A stretch of 64,000 nucleotides of DNA from Flammeovirgaceae bacterium 311 (GCA_000597885.1 CP004371.1:3922501-3986500), one strand, 5' to 3'; counted from the first letter of the stretch, positions 35,230 to 44,045 are shown. Program-made: numbers and translations. The notes: generated by a model not told the origin, from the sequence alone.

Positions 35230-37560
35230 ATGATAAAAAAATGGGCAGTTCTGGCCCTGATGATGAGTGCAGGCCTGATGGCTTTTGCGCAGGAGCAACA
35301 GGAAGAGAATGTATATAAAAGAAAATTTGAGCAGCTGGATAGCGAACTGCGCTCTCCAAACGTGTACCGCACCGCCTCTGGTGCACCTGGTCATCAGTAC
35401 TGGCAGCAACGGGCCGACTACGACATAGAAGTTACCCTGCACGACGATAACCAGCGAATAACGGGTAAAGAATCCATTACTTATTTTAACAATTCGCCTG
35501 ATGAACTGCACTACCTCTGGCTGCAGCTCGATCAGAACATGCGTGCCTCAGATTCTGATACCTACAGCACCGAAACCAACAGCATAGAAGATAAAATGAC
35601 CATCGGCAGCCTGCGCAAAATTATAGGCTATGGCTTCGATGGTGGTTTTAAAATACAGAAGGTTACCTCCGCGAATGGTGAGGCGCTGACCTACACAGTG
35701 AATAAAACCATGATGCGTGTAGACCTGGCCAAACCCCTGAAGCCGGGTGAAAAGATGAGCTTTAACGTGGAGTGGTGGTACAATATTAACGACCGCGGTA
35801 TTTTGAGCGATCGTGGTGGCTTTGAGTTTTTTCCTGAAGATGGCAATTACCTCTACACCATTGCCCAGTGGTTTCCACGCATGGCCGTTTATTCCGATTT
35901 TCAGGGCTGGCAACATAAGCAGTTTTTAGGCAGTGGTGAGTTTGCGCTTCCTTTCGGTAACTACAAGGTGCGCATCACGGTGCCTTCAGATCATATTGTG
36001 GCATCTACTGGCGTGTTGCAAAACCCCGAAGAAGTGCTTACCAAAGAGCAGCACCAACTGTTCCAGAGGGCCCGGACTTCTGCAAAGCCTGTGGTGATTG
36101 TAAGCCAGAAAGAGGCTGAAAGAAAAGAGAAAAATAGGGCTAAAGAAACCAAAACCTGGGTATACCATGCCGATAGCGTGCGCGACTTTGCCTTTGGCAG
36201 CAGCCGCAAATACATTTGGGATGCCATGGGTGTGGAAGTAGGCGGTAAAACGGTTATGGCCATGAGCTATTATCCCAAAGAAGCCAACCCCTTGTACGAA
36301 CAGTACTCTACCGAAGCCGTGGTGCACACGCTGCGGGTGTACAGCAGGTATACTGTTCCTTATCCTTACCCGGTTGCAATTTCCGTAGAGGCCAGCAATG
36401 GCATGGAATACCCCATGATCTGCTTTAACTACGGCAGGCCTGCAAAAGACGGCACCTACAGCGAGCGCATCAAGTACGGCATGATCTCGGTGATCATCCA
36501 CGAGGTGGGTCACAACTTCTTCCCCATGATCATCAACTCGGATGAGCGCCAGTGGACCTGGATGGACGAAGGCCTGAATACCTTTGTGCAGTTTTTGGCA
36601 GAGCAGGAGTGGCAGCGCGATTACCCCAGCAGCCGCGGTCCTGCCCATAAAATTGTGCCTTACATGAAGAGCGCCAAAGATACCCAGCGCCCTATCATGA
36701 CCAACTCTGAACAGATCCTGCAGTTTGGCAACAACGCCTACGGCAAGCCTGCCACAGCCCTCAATATTTTACGCGAGACGGTAATGGGCCGGGAGTTGTT
36801 CGATTTTGCTTTTAAAACCTATGCACAGCGCTGGGCTTTCAAGCACCCAACGCCTGAAGATTTCTTCCGCACCATGGAAGATGCCTCTGGTGTAGACCTG
36901 GACTGGTTCTGGAAAGGCTGGTTCTACACCACCGATCATGTGGATATTGCCCTGGAGGACGTGAGGTACTTCCAGATGGATACCAAAGACCCCCGGGTAG
37001 AAAATGTGCTGAAGCAGGAGCTGGCACTGCGCGAGGCCAACCACATTGCCCGTAGCCGTAACGAAAAAGAGGTGCCTAAAACAGCTGTAGAAAACAATCC
37101 GGCCCTGCGCGATTTCTACAACAACTACAATGAGTTCGAAGTAAACAGGCAGGATGTTGAAGCTTATGAGCGTTACCGCAAATCGCTTACCAAAGAAGAG
37201 CGGGAGGCGATGGATGCCCAGTGGCATTTTTATGAGCTGAACCTCCGCAATAAAGGCGGGCTCATCATGCCGGTGGTGGTACAGTGGAACTTTACCGACG
37301 GTACCAATGAGATACAGTACATGCCGGCAGAGATCTGGCGCAAAAACGAAAACAAAGTAAGCAAGGTGTTTGCCAAGAGTAAACCAGTAAAAAGCATTGT
37401 GCTCGATCCGTTCCGCGAAACCGCTGACATTGACGAAGACAACAACTACTGGCCTGCTCAGGACCGGCCGAGCCGTTTCGAACTGTTCAAGCAGCAGCAG
37501 GCACCACGTGGCAGCTCTGGCGCTAACCCCATGCAGCGCAGCAGCAACAGCCGCCGTTAG
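35230..37560 (+). CDS. M1-family zinc metallopeptidase
   Basis: 776 residues with a signal peptide (LALMMSAGLMAFAQ). N-terminal beta-domain (DYDIEVTLHDDNQRITGKES), then the catalytic domain with ASNGMEYPMICFNYG (the exopeptidase GAMEN-like site), IIHEVGHNFFPM (HEVGH at about 424-428) and the third ligand in MDEGLNTF 18 residues on, so zinc binding is complete. The C-terminal 150 residues are less conserved and end in an Arg/Ser/Gln-rich tail. An aminopeptidase acting on peptides in the periplasm or at the surface. Follows HupE/UreJ closely and is followed by a strong terminator. Confidence 0.92.
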   Translation: MIKKWAVLALMMSAGLMAFAQEQQEENVYKRKFEQLDSELRSPNVYRTASGAPGHQYWQQRADYDIEVTLHDDNQRITGKESITYFNNSPDELHYLWLQLDQNMRASDSDTYSTETNSIEDKMTIGSLRKIIGYGFDGGFKIQKVTSANGEALTYTVNKTMMRVDLAKPLKPGEKMSFNVEWWYNINDRGILSDRGGFEFFPEDGNYLYTIAQWFPRMAVYSDFQGWQHKQFLGSGEFALPFGNYKVRITVPSDHIVASTGVLQNPEEVLTKEQHQLFQRARTSAKPVVIVSQKEAERKEKNRAKETKTWVYHADSVRDFAFGSSRKYIWDAMGVEVGGKTVMAMSYYPKEANPLYEQYSTEAVVHTLRVYSRYTVPYPYPVAISVEASNGMEYPMICFNYGRPAKDGTYSERIKYGMISVIIHEVGHNFFPMIINSDERQWTWMDEGLNTFVQFLAEQEWQRDYPSSRGPAHKIVPYMKSAKDTQRPIMTNSEQILQFGNNAYGKPATALNILRETVMGRELFDFAFKTYAQRWAFKHPTPEDFFRTMEDASGVDLDWFWKGWFYTTDHVDIALEDVRYFQMDTKDPRVENVLKQELALREANHIARSRNEKEVPKTAVENNPALRDFYNNYNEFEVNRQDVEAYERYRKSLTKEEREAMDAQWHFYELNLRNKGGLIMPVVVQWNFTDGTNEIQYMPAEIWRKNENKVSKVFAKSKPVKSIVLDPFRETADIDEDNNYWPAQDRPSRFELFKQQQAPRGSSGANPMQRSSNSRR

Positions 37561-37611
37561 GAGAAGGGCTGCCGGAGGTTAGATTAGAAGAAAGAAGTTA
37601 GAAGATAGATA

Positions 37612-37647
37612 AAGCCGCTGCCCGTGTTGATGGGTAGTGGCTTTTTT
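37612..37647 (+). terminator. Rho-independent terminator after the M1 peptidase
   Basis: A 12-bp stem with two wobble pairs (37612-37623 with 37632-37643), an 8-nt loop and a T run. Confidence 0.8.
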
Positions 37648-37736
37648 ATGCAGGCCACTTCAATAGCGGCTGAATAGTAGTAGTGGCAGAAGGTTAGGTT
37701 GTTTGGCTACTTGCCTGCCCGCTAAAGCTGGCTAAA

Positions 37737-38450
37737 TCATACCTTCAATCCCATCCGTACAGCAATGGGTGAGCCTTCTGCCAGAATTATGGAATTAGGC
37801 TTTGTGTTCGTCAGAAAGTTGAACTGTTGCCCGTATAACAAACCAAAGTCAGCATCGATATCATGCGCAGTAACGGGATATTGCTCCCAGACCGGATGCA
37901 CTACTTCATACTCGCTTGTGTGCTGTTCACCCCTTTTTGTATAGCCCCAGTAATGTTCGGTTATAAACTCTGCCTCGCTGCCCTTTTCTATAGCACTGGC
38001 TTTGTTTTTAGCTGCTACAGAAAGGTGGTGCCAGCGCTGGTACTTCCAGCTATAGCTTGCCTGGAGTAAATCTGATTTTTCTTCCAGGCAGTATTGCATA
38101 GGCATGGTTTGGTAAGGTTCCCCGTAAAAGGTACGGGCCACCAGTGTAAGTGCCGGGCGGGGTACTATCTCTTTGATGAACACCACGCCCCTGCGCCAGC
38201 CCTCCCCACTTTTGAAGCGCACATAAAAGCGCAGGTTTACCTCCGGGAAAGTGGTGTGAAAGGGAACAGGAATGCCCTTTAAACGTACTTTCTGAAATAA
38301 AAAGCCTACCAGGCTCACGTAACATTGTCCCTGCCATAAATCCAGCTCGGTACCATAGGGCAGGTAGGGTTCCAGCAGTTTAGGATTTACGGCATAATTA
38401 GCCATGATTAGCTTGCGCCATTCGGCTGTCAGAAATGTTTTAGCAGGCAT
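37737..38450 (-). CDS. DUF2071 (YqjF-like) protein
   Basis: 237 residues, soluble. FLTAEWRKLIMANYAVNPKLLEPYLPYGTELD and WQGQCYVSLVGFLFQKVR are the start of the DUF2071 family fold, an acetoacetate-decarboxylase-like beta-barrel; its reaction is unknown. It is the last of the minus-strand GbsR group; a 112-bp gap separates it from the DUF4166 gene, so it may have its own promoter. Confidence 0.82.
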   Translation of the reverse strand: MPAKTFLTAEWRKLIMANYAVNPKLLEPYLPYGTELDLWQGQCYVSLVGFLFQKVRLKGIPVPFHTTFPEVNLRFYVRFKSGEGWRRGVVFIKEIVPRPALTLVARTFYGEPYQTMPMQYCLEEKSDLLQASYSWKYQRWHHLSVAAKNKASAIEKGSEAEFITEHYWGYTKRGEQHTSEYEVVHPVWEQYPVTAHDIDADFGLLYGQQFNFLTNTKPNSIILAEGSPIAVRMGLKV

Positions 38451-38562
38451 GATGATTAGTTTATAGATAAAAGGACGAACTTAAGGGGGCAGATTCGCTA
38501 TGATTTTAATTTTTTTGCTTCCGTAGTAAACTACATGCAGTACAAGCTACTATGTAGGAGCC

Positions 38563-39246
38563 CTACTCACGTGCCTCTTCCCGTACCGGTAGCACATGCC
38601 GGGGTATTTCTGCCTTATCTGTAATCGGGACATACTCCACATCAAAGCTGCCCCGGTAGCCAAAAAGCCTGCCCCAGGCTTTGTTGCTGACCGATACTGA
38701 TATTTTATATTTCTCTTCGGCATCATCATACCACTCACACACATCGGCATAGCCCGAAAAAAGCATGGGAAAGCGAAAGCCCAGCAGGCCTTCATAAAAG
38801 CGCTGATCTCCGGAGATAAGGCGTAGCCCCCCGTTTTGGGCTACCTCCAGGTGTATGTCTACAGCAAGGTGCTGATGGGTGCCCAGGTAATCAATTATTC
38901 TCTGCCGCTGTTTACTGTAGATCATGGTTGCATCAAAGCGCCTTTTGTTTAGCGGAAACTGGTAGCTGCGTACCCAGGTAACGGTTTCTCTGCCAAAGGA
39001 ATCCTGGTAGGCATAATTTTCGATGGTGAAGGGAACATTGCGGCCCCTTTGCGGAAACATAATGTTGCGCCAGGTGCCGATATAGAGGAAGGGGAGGGTG
39101 TAGAATTTTCCCAGCCATACCTCTTCCATGATACCTATGCCCACAGAGGCTATTTTGTTTTCGCTGCTAAAGCCGAAACGCTTTTGTATTTTAGGATGAA
39201 GCTTACTAAAATCTTCTCCCAGCACTTTTTGGTAGATAGAGCTCAT
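38563..39246 (-). CDS. DUF4166 domain protein
   Basis: 227 residues, no signal peptide. YQKVLGEDFSKLHPKIQKRF at the start and LLGFRFPMLFSGYADVCEWYDD in the C-terminal half match the DUF4166 layout. This domain is often fused or adjacent to short-chain dehydrogenase-type proteins; here it stands alone behind a DoxX-SRPBCC fusion. The start overlaps the upstream stop by 4 bp, so they are translationally coupled. Function unknown. Confidence 0.8.
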   Translation of the reverse strand: MSSIYQKVLGEDFSKLHPKIQKRFGFSSENKIASVGIGIMEEVWLGKFYTLPFLYIGTWRNIMFPQRGRNVPFTIENYAYQDSFGRETVTWVRSYQFPLNKRRFDATMIYSKQRQRIIDYLGTHQHLAVDIHLEVAQNGGLRLISGDQRFYEGLLGFRFPMLFSGYADVCEWYDDAEEKYKISVSVSNKAWGRLFGYRGSFDVEYVPITDKAEIPRHVLPVREEARE

Positions 39247-40145
39247 AATGGTTTGGTTTTACAGTTTGCGGCATAGGGCAGGTCTTTGAGGTGGATCAGA
39301 CATATAAGCGAAAGACCTATAAGTGCCAGGTTGAGGGTGGCAGGATTGAAGGGAGCCAGCAATACCTGGGGATTACTAAAAGCAGCTCCGGCACCCAGCA
39401 CACCCAGCGCCAGCATGTTGAGGTAATGAACAGGCTTGTTGCGAAACAGAAGTAAACAGCATCCAAACAGAATTTCCATCAGCCCTATTCCTATGATTAC
39501 CCCATACTCAAATCCCGGAAACAGGCCGGATTGCTCCAGCAGACTAAGCTCCCCAGTATGGGGAAAAAGCAGTTTAGGCACCAGCCCCTGGTAGATCCAC
39601 ACCAGGCCAAGTACTGCAGAGGCAATGGCTACACTTGCTTGTGCCCGCAGGGCCTGCAACGGGTGGATCTCCTTTTCCAGCCAGTTCTTGAGGCAGTCGA
39701 AGCTCCAGGCAGTGGCCCACAGCATAAGGGGGCGGAACAGGTAGCGGTCTATGGTACGTCCTGCCCATCCCCAGCGGGTTTGGTAATCGTAGCCCGTGAA
39801 GAAGCGGACACCATCTTTCTGTGGTTGGTATTTCCAGTAACCTGACCCTGACCTGATGAGCGATAGAGGGCTGTTGGACCAGAATTTTAGCACAGATGTA
39901 CAATCGCCAGCTGCAGTGGTTTTGGTGGCGATGCTTTCTCCGGTACCATTCACTGATATGCCAAATCCAATTTTGGTGCTGTACAAAAATCGTTGCGGAT
40001 CATGAGCCCTGGGCTTTGGCAAATAGGTAATCTGGGTAAAACGCAGGTCCCATAGCTGATGTAGTGCAGGGTCTTGGGTGTGTTCCCAAAGCGCTTCCAG
40101 CGGACAGTCTATGTGGGTTTCGATGTATAGAGGCTTTGGTTTCAT
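39243..40145 (-). CDS. SRPBCC (cyclase/dehydrase-like) domain fused to a DoxX-like membrane domain
   Basis: 300 residues. Residues 1-150 form a START/SRPBCC-type hydrophobic-ligand fold (YIETHIDCPLEALWEHTQDP, PQRFLYSTKIGFGISVNG, FFTGYDYQTRWGWAG). Residues 175-290 carry four hydrophobic helices of the DoxX-like kind (IASAVLGLVWIYQGLVPKLLF, GVIIGIGLMEILFGCCLLL, LALIGLSLICLIHL). The fusion of a lipid-binding domain to a membrane domain suggests handling of a hydrophobic or membrane-embedded metabolite. Overlaps both neighbours by 4 bp. The operon order argues that all four products act together. Confidence 0.8.
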   Translation of the reverse strand: MKPKPLYIETHIDCPLEALWEHTQDPALHQLWDLRFTQITYLPKPRAHDPQRFLYSTKIGFGISVNGTGESIATKTTAAGDCTSVLKFWSNSPLSLIRSGSGYWKYQPQKDGVRFFTGYDYQTRWGWAGRTIDRYLFRPLMLWATAWSFDCLKNWLEKEIHPLQALRAQASVAIASAVLGLVWIYQGLVPKLLFPHTGELSLLEQSGLFPGFEYGVIIGIGLMEILFGCCLLLFRNKPVHYLNMLALGVLGAGAAFSNPQVLLAPFNPATLNLALIGLSLICLIHLKDLPYAANCKTKPL

Positions 40146-41110
40146 ACGCCTGTGGGTTGAGCATAAAATTTATTTATGTTGGTTGCAGCAGCGCTGGTTT
40201 TAGAAAGCAAGTCCTGTAGTGCTTCTTCAGCCCTGCTATACTGAAATCGAAATCCCAGCTCCTGCAGGCGGCTGGGAACTACACAGCGGCTTTTCAGGAT
40301 CAGCTCAGTTTCGGTGCGGATGAGCAGGGCGCCCAATGACAGCAGAGGATTAGGGAGAGGGAGGCCGAAGGGCGTACCCATTGCCCTGCGCATGGCTTTC
40401 AGGAATGGACGGTTGGGAATAGGCTGCGGAGCGGTGGCATTGATGTTGCCTTCTGCTGCAGGAGTATCAATGATGAAACTTAATATGCGCAGGTAATCCT
40501 GCTGGTGCAGCCAGCTCATGTACTGAGTACCCCGCCCGAACCACCCACCAAGCCCTAGCTGTACCAGCTGCTTCATGGGCACTAAGGCTCCAGCGTTCCT
40601 GCCAAGCACGATGCCCATTCTGAGTGCTACTTTGCGTACACCAGGCAGCGGCTTTTCATAAAATGCTTTTTCCCACTGCTGGCAAACTGCTACGGAAAAG
40701 CCCTTACCGGCTTCTCCTCTGTATTCATCCTGCGGCTCGTAGCTGTGGCGGTAAATTGTAGCAGAGGAGGCATTGATCCAGAGCCGGGGCGGATTTTTAC
40801 AGGCGGCAACAGCTTCTGCCAGGCAGCGGGTGCTGTCAAGACGGGAAGAAAGGATCTCTTGCCTGTTTGCTTTGGTGTAGCGGCAGTCTACAGAGCGGCC
40901 ACTGAGGTTAAGCAGTACCTCGGCATCTTCCAGCTCCTGCTGCCATGGGCCAATACTTTTGCCATCCCAGAGCAGGTGTTTAATCAATCTGCTCCTTTTT
41001 TGCCTGGAGCGGCTTAACACTACTACTCTCCAGCCCTGCGATAAAAAGTAGCGGGCGGAAAGGCTGCCTAAAAATCCACTGCCACCGGCTATCATTATTT
41101 TGCGTGTCAT
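40142..41110 (-). CDS. TIGR01777-type NAD(P)-dependent epimerase
   Basis: 322 residues. Extended short-chain dehydrogenase fold with IAGGSGFLGSLSARYFL at about residues 6-22 binding the cofactor, VLLNLSGRSVDCRYTK, and ASSATIYRHS holding the Ser and Tyr of the active site. Closest to the YfcH/SDR39U1 'epimerase family' (TIGR01777), whose reaction is undefined. First gene of the coupled set; a 22-bp operator-like palindrome lies 34 bp before its start codon. It overlaps the SRPBCC-DoxX gene by 4 bp. Confidence 0.88.
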   Translation of the reverse strand: MTRKIMIAGGSGFLGSLSARYFLSQGWRVVVLSRSRQKRSRLIKHLLWDGKSIGPWQQELEDAEVLLNLSGRSVDCRYTKANRQEILSSRLDSTRCLAEAVAACKNPPRLWINASSATIYRHSYEPQDEYRGEAGKGFSVAVCQQWEKAFYEKPLPGVRKVALRMGIVLGRNAGALVPMKQLVQLGLGGWFGRGTQYMSWLHQQDYLRILSFIIDTPAAEGNINATAPQPIPNRPFLKAMRRAMGTPFGLPLPNPLLSLGALLIRTETELILKSRCVVPSRLQELGFRFQYSRAEEALQDLLSKTSAAATNINKFYAQPTGV

Positions 41111-41143
41111 AGAGCTACATTTGGGTTAAACATTGTTTACAGA

Positions 41144-41165
41144 ACTTTCAAAAAATATTGAAAGT
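41144..41165. promoter_or_regulatory. Putative GbsR operator before the epimerase gene
   Basis: ACTTTCAA-N6-TTGAAAGT, perfect 8-bp arms, 33 bp upstream of the epimerase start codon (counting the bases between). Identical in 21 of 22 positions to the element before the GbsR-type gene. Confidence 0.7.
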
Positions 41166-41182
41166 AAATGAATAAATTTTTT

Positions 41183-41689
41183 TTATTTTTTGCCTGCCAG
41201 TTTTAAAAGGGCTTTCATGAACCAGTTTTGCTGTGAATTGATAAAGAGGTTGAGCATGCTTTCCGACTGCCTGGCAAAGCCATCTATTTCATTGATCATA
41301 GCTCTGAACTGTTCGGTTTCCGCATCCTTACCATCAACTGCCTGTACCTCCTGCAGGGCTCTGAGCATAGGCTCCAGTTCACGCTTTTTCCGCTGAATTG
41401 CTACCTGTTTTGCCATATACATAGTGTCTTTAGGTGCCCTGAAAAACTCTTTGCGTTCGCCCATATGTACTTCTTTCTCCACCAGCCCCCAGTCCAGCAA
41501 ATTACGCAGACTCATATTGGCATTACCCCGGCTAATTTGCAGTGCCTCCATAACCTCTTCAGTAGTAAGTGCCTGTGGCGATACCAACAGCAGTGCATGT
41601 ATCTGTGCCATGGTGCGGGGTACTCCCCAGCTGGAGCCTAGTGCACCCCATGCCTGAATAAACCTGTTTTTTGCTTCGTCTAGTTGCAT
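41183..41689 (-). CDS. GbsR/MarR-type transcriptional regulator
   Basis: 168 residues. The winged-helix region has TTEEVMEALQISRGNANMSLRNLLDWGLVEKEV, the GbsR-like recognition helix and wing (positions about 37-69), preceded by SSWGVPRTMAQIHALLLVSP, characteristic of GbsR proteins. The C-terminal half is helical. In Bacillus, GbsR is a choline-sensing repressor; here the target genes are an epimerase, an SRPBCC-DoxX fusion and DUF4166/DUF2071 proteins, so the ligand is different. It has the same operator before itself and before the epimerase gene (see those entries), which suggests autoregulation and direct control of the neighbouring operon. Confidence 0.9.
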   Translation of the reverse strand: MQLDEAKNRFIQAWGALGSSWGVPRTMAQIHALLLVSPQALTTEEVMEALQISRGNANMSLRNLLDWGLVEKEVHMGERKEFFRAPKDTMYMAKQVAIQRKKRELEPMLRALQEVQAVDGKDAETEQFRAMINEIDGFARQSESMLNLFINSQQNWFMKALLKLAGKK

Positions 41690-41720
41690 TGTAAAGGCAA
41701 GATAAAAAAAATATTTCTAA

Positions 41721-41742
41721 ACTTTCAAAAAATATTGAAAAT
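41721..41742. promoter_or_regulatory. Putative GbsR operator before the gbsR-type gene
   Basis: ACTTTCAA-N6-TTGAAAAT, 31 bp upstream of the regulator start codon. It differs from the copy before the epimerase by one base in 22, in the outer right arm. Confidence 0.7.
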
Positions 41743-41759
41743 AAAATAAGTTGTGGCTC

Positions 41760-42680
41760 TTAATCCTTTATGCCTGTCAACTCCATCAGCAGCCGGCTGC
41801 CGTCAATATTTAAATATTGCAGCTTTAAAAAGCCATAGTTGGTATTATAGTGCAGTGTCAGAAAAGTAGATCCAAGGGTACTTCTGCCTTCTGCTTCAAC
41901 CACAAGGCATTTGAGGAAACCAAAGGCTGTAGCAATAGTTTCCTCGCGGCTAATAGTATAGCTGTAGTGGCTGGTAAGAGGATTTTTCCATTCAGCCCAG
42001 CGCAAGTCGCTCCAGTGGGGCGCCACAACCTGCCGCCAAACCCAGATGTTGCCCACCTGAAAAGGTGCCTGGATAAAGGGGAAAGGGTTGAGGGCAAGTA
42101 TGCGGAACATGCGTGCGTGTGGCGGCTGCATCCAGATATTTTTCCGGTTTTCTACCAGACTGCTGCGCTCCAGAAAATGGAGTTGTCCGGCGGGGGCAAA
42201 ATATTCCCACCGAAAGGGCGTATGGTTAGCGCCGGGGGTTTGTGCATCCACCCCCTGGAGGTCAGTTTCTACAATGAGTTGCAGCCGGTCGTTGGTGAGA
42301 GAGTCTTTTTCTGATAGCGGCACCAGTTTCCAGCCTTTTTCACGGTCCAGGCTAAGCTTTGGATCTACTTTTTGCAGGTACTTGTTACCATCCTTATCCA
42401 GGTAATAGTAACGGTAGGTAAAACGTCTTCCCTGTTTGAACAGGTGGTTATTTTCAGTGTACCGGTTTTCCTTTATAAGGGTGCTGTTGAAGTGTTCTAC
42501 CCAAATCCCGTTTTGTAGTACCAGCGAGTAATCAGCAGAAGTTTGTGCAGGGCAGGTAAAGGTGGTGAGATAGAAAAACAGGAAAAAGAACAGGCATTGT
42601 AATAGTGCTTTCTGTACTATTTTATTACCTGGCAGCGTTAACAGGCAAGTAACCAAGTATAAAGAATTTCGTATTTGCAT
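41760..42680 (-). CDS. Exported protein of unknown function
   Basis: 306 residues with a long N-terminus and a strong hydrophobic stretch (LLQCLFFFLFFYLTTFTCPAQ), so probably secreted with cleavage near residue 46. The remainder is rich in aromatic residues: FKQGRRFTYRYYYLDKDG, WMQPPHARMFRILALNPFPF, VGNIWVWRQVVAPHWSDLRW. No known motif is recognised. The start codon lies only 36 bp from the start of the divergent gene, and no other in-frame ATG lies before the signal helix. It precedes gbsR by 70 bp on the same strand. Confidence 0.65.
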   Translation of the reverse strand: MQIRNSLYLVTCLLTLPGNKIVQKALLQCLFFFLFFYLTTFTCPAQTSADYSLVLQNGIWVEHFNSTLIKENRYTENNHLFKQGRRFTYRYYYLDKDGNKYLQKVDPKLSLDREKGWKLVPLSEKDSLTNDRLQLIVETDLQGVDAQTPGANHTPFRWEYFAPAGQLHFLERSSLVENRKNIWMQPPHARMFRILALNPFPFIQAPFQVGNIWVWRQVVAPHWSDLRWAEWKNPLTSHYSYTISREETIATAFGFLKCLVVEAEGRSTLGSTFLTLHYNTNYGFLKLQYLNIDGSRLLMELTGIKD

Positions 42681-42716
42681 TTATTTTATATGTTGCAGAT
42701 ACTGGTTTTTAGAACA

Positions 42717-43469
42717 ATGATACTGCTGAAAATAAACAACTCTTCGCTGATTAGTGCTGTGATATTTTGTTTTGCCCTGTTCTTTTACACCCACAGCAGC
42801 GCCCAGAGCAATTCGGATCAGCCAGATTCTGCTCTGGTTGCCTACCCAAAGATGCTGTCCCTGATCAATGATACCATTGAGGGAGAAAATGCCAACTACC
42901 TGCTGCAGGTGCAGTGGATGGATACTACCTTTCAGCTGGACAGAAAGTACGACGAATTTATTACCAACGTTCCCATTCCTAAAAAAGATAATCCCTACTA
43001 TACCATCTATCGGGAGGAGCCCTGGGATGGCGAAGGTTATGTGCTGCCGCATGCCAATTGCCACACCTTTGGGCTGGCACAATCTTTTTCTTACGCAGGC
43101 ATAGATCCCATGCCCTGGTTTAGCCCAACTACATTTCTGGACCCTCAAATGCTGGAGGTAGTGCTGGCAACAGCCTATGAAAAGCAATATAGCCTGGATG
43201 CTACTTTTATGGGAGACCTGAAACAGCCTATTGCTACTGGTAGTTTACTGATTTTCCGCGACAGCACCGGCCATGCCCTGCACACTGCTTTTCAGGGAGA
43301 GGAAGGCTTGTTGTCGAAAAACGGACGTTTTGAACCCCGCATTTACAACCGGCTGGAGTACCTGAAAAAAGTATACTATAATGCCGTTACCATCGACATC
43401 TACCATATGGATGCCGATAAGGTGAGGAGCTTTTTAGAAGAGCGCCAGCTGCAAGCTATGAAGGAATAG
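42717..43469 (+). CDS. Exported protein, possible papain-like (NlpC/P60-type) hydrolase
   Basis: 250 residues from the ATG at 42717 (an earlier ATG at 42675 overlaps the divergent gene). Signal peptide around AVIFCFALFFYTHSSAQ. The central part holds NCHTFGLAQSFSYAG at about residue 118 and HALHTAFQG near residue 190: a Cys at a helix start and a His on a later strand, the layout of a papain-like thiol hydrolase. This is only a pattern reading, with no third residue identified. Divergent from the other exported unknown. Confidence 0.6.
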   Translation: MILLKINNSSLISAVIFCFALFFYTHSSAQSNSDQPDSALVAYPKMLSLINDTIEGENANYLLQVQWMDTTFQLDRKYDEFITNVPIPKKDNPYYTIYREEPWDGEGYVLPHANCHTFGLAQSFSYAGIDPMPWFSPTTFLDPQMLEVVLATAYEKQYSLDATFMGDLKQPIATGSLLIFRDSTGHALHTAFQGEEGLLSKNGRFEPRIYNRLEYLKKVYYNAVTIDIYHMDADKVRSFLEERQLQAMKE

Positions 43470-43580
43470 TTGCTGTGTGTTAGAAGTCTGCTTCTTACCC
43501 TCTAACCACTATGGCTATTACTGAAATAAGAAACGCATGAGTATTTTCGATTACAAAGTATGGGCCGGCAGTAGCATGCC

Positions 43581-44045
43581 CTAAAACTGCTTGACCATGA
43601 TAGCTGCCGAAGCCGGGCAGATGCCATTAAACTGGCCGGATACCAAGACAGCTTCCGGAACTTCAGCGCGTACCACATTACTGTAACCGAGTTTGCGGAA
43701 AAAGCTTTCGGCAGTGGTGGTGACCAGGTAGAGCTCGTCTATGCCCTCCTGCTGAGCGAGCTTTTCAATTTCATGGCTGATAAATTTGCCCCAGCCCCTG
43801 CCTTTGCCGCTATCTGCTACACTTACAGAGCGTAACAGGGCTTTGTTGCCATACAGCTCAAGCCCGGCAGAGCCTGCCAGCTTACCCCTATATAGTAATG
43901 CATAAAGCTTTATCCCCTCTGCCAGATCATCGACCGGCAGTTTATTGGCAATAAGCAATGCTGCTATTTCCTGTCTTTCGCTGGCGCTGGCTTCCCGGAG
44001 CAATAATGTATTGTTCTGGATAGTGTTTTTATTAGTTAAGGCCAT
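43581..44045 (-). CDS. GNAT acetyltransferase, ArsN2-like
   Basis: 154 residues. Acetyl-CoA-binding region: LLRSVSVADSGKGRGWGKFI, with the R/Q-x-x-G-x-G/A-like loop, followed by ELYLVTTTAESFFRKLGYSNV and ending CPASAAIMVKQ, which matches the arsenic-resistance-associated ArsN2 branch. No ars operon is nearby, so an arsenic role is not supported by context; a general small-molecule or amino-acid acetyltransferase is equally likely. Confidence 0.78.
   Translation of the reverse strand: MALTNKNTIQNNTLLLREASASERQEIAALLIANKLPVDDLAEGIKLYALLYRGKLAGSAGLELYGNKALLRSVSVADSGKGRGWGKFISHEIEKLAQQEGIDELYLVTTTAESFFRKLGYSNVVRAEVPEAVLVSGQFNGICPASAAIMVKQF

Noticed and set aside
35986-36648. Open frame of 220 codons antisense to the M1 peptidase
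   Set aside because: Overlaps the catalytic region of a well-supported enzyme, with no domain or start context.
43581-44045. Arsenic-resistance role for the ArsN2-like acetyltransferase
   Set aside because: No arsenate reductase, ArsR or efflux gene is present nearby, so the context does not support it.
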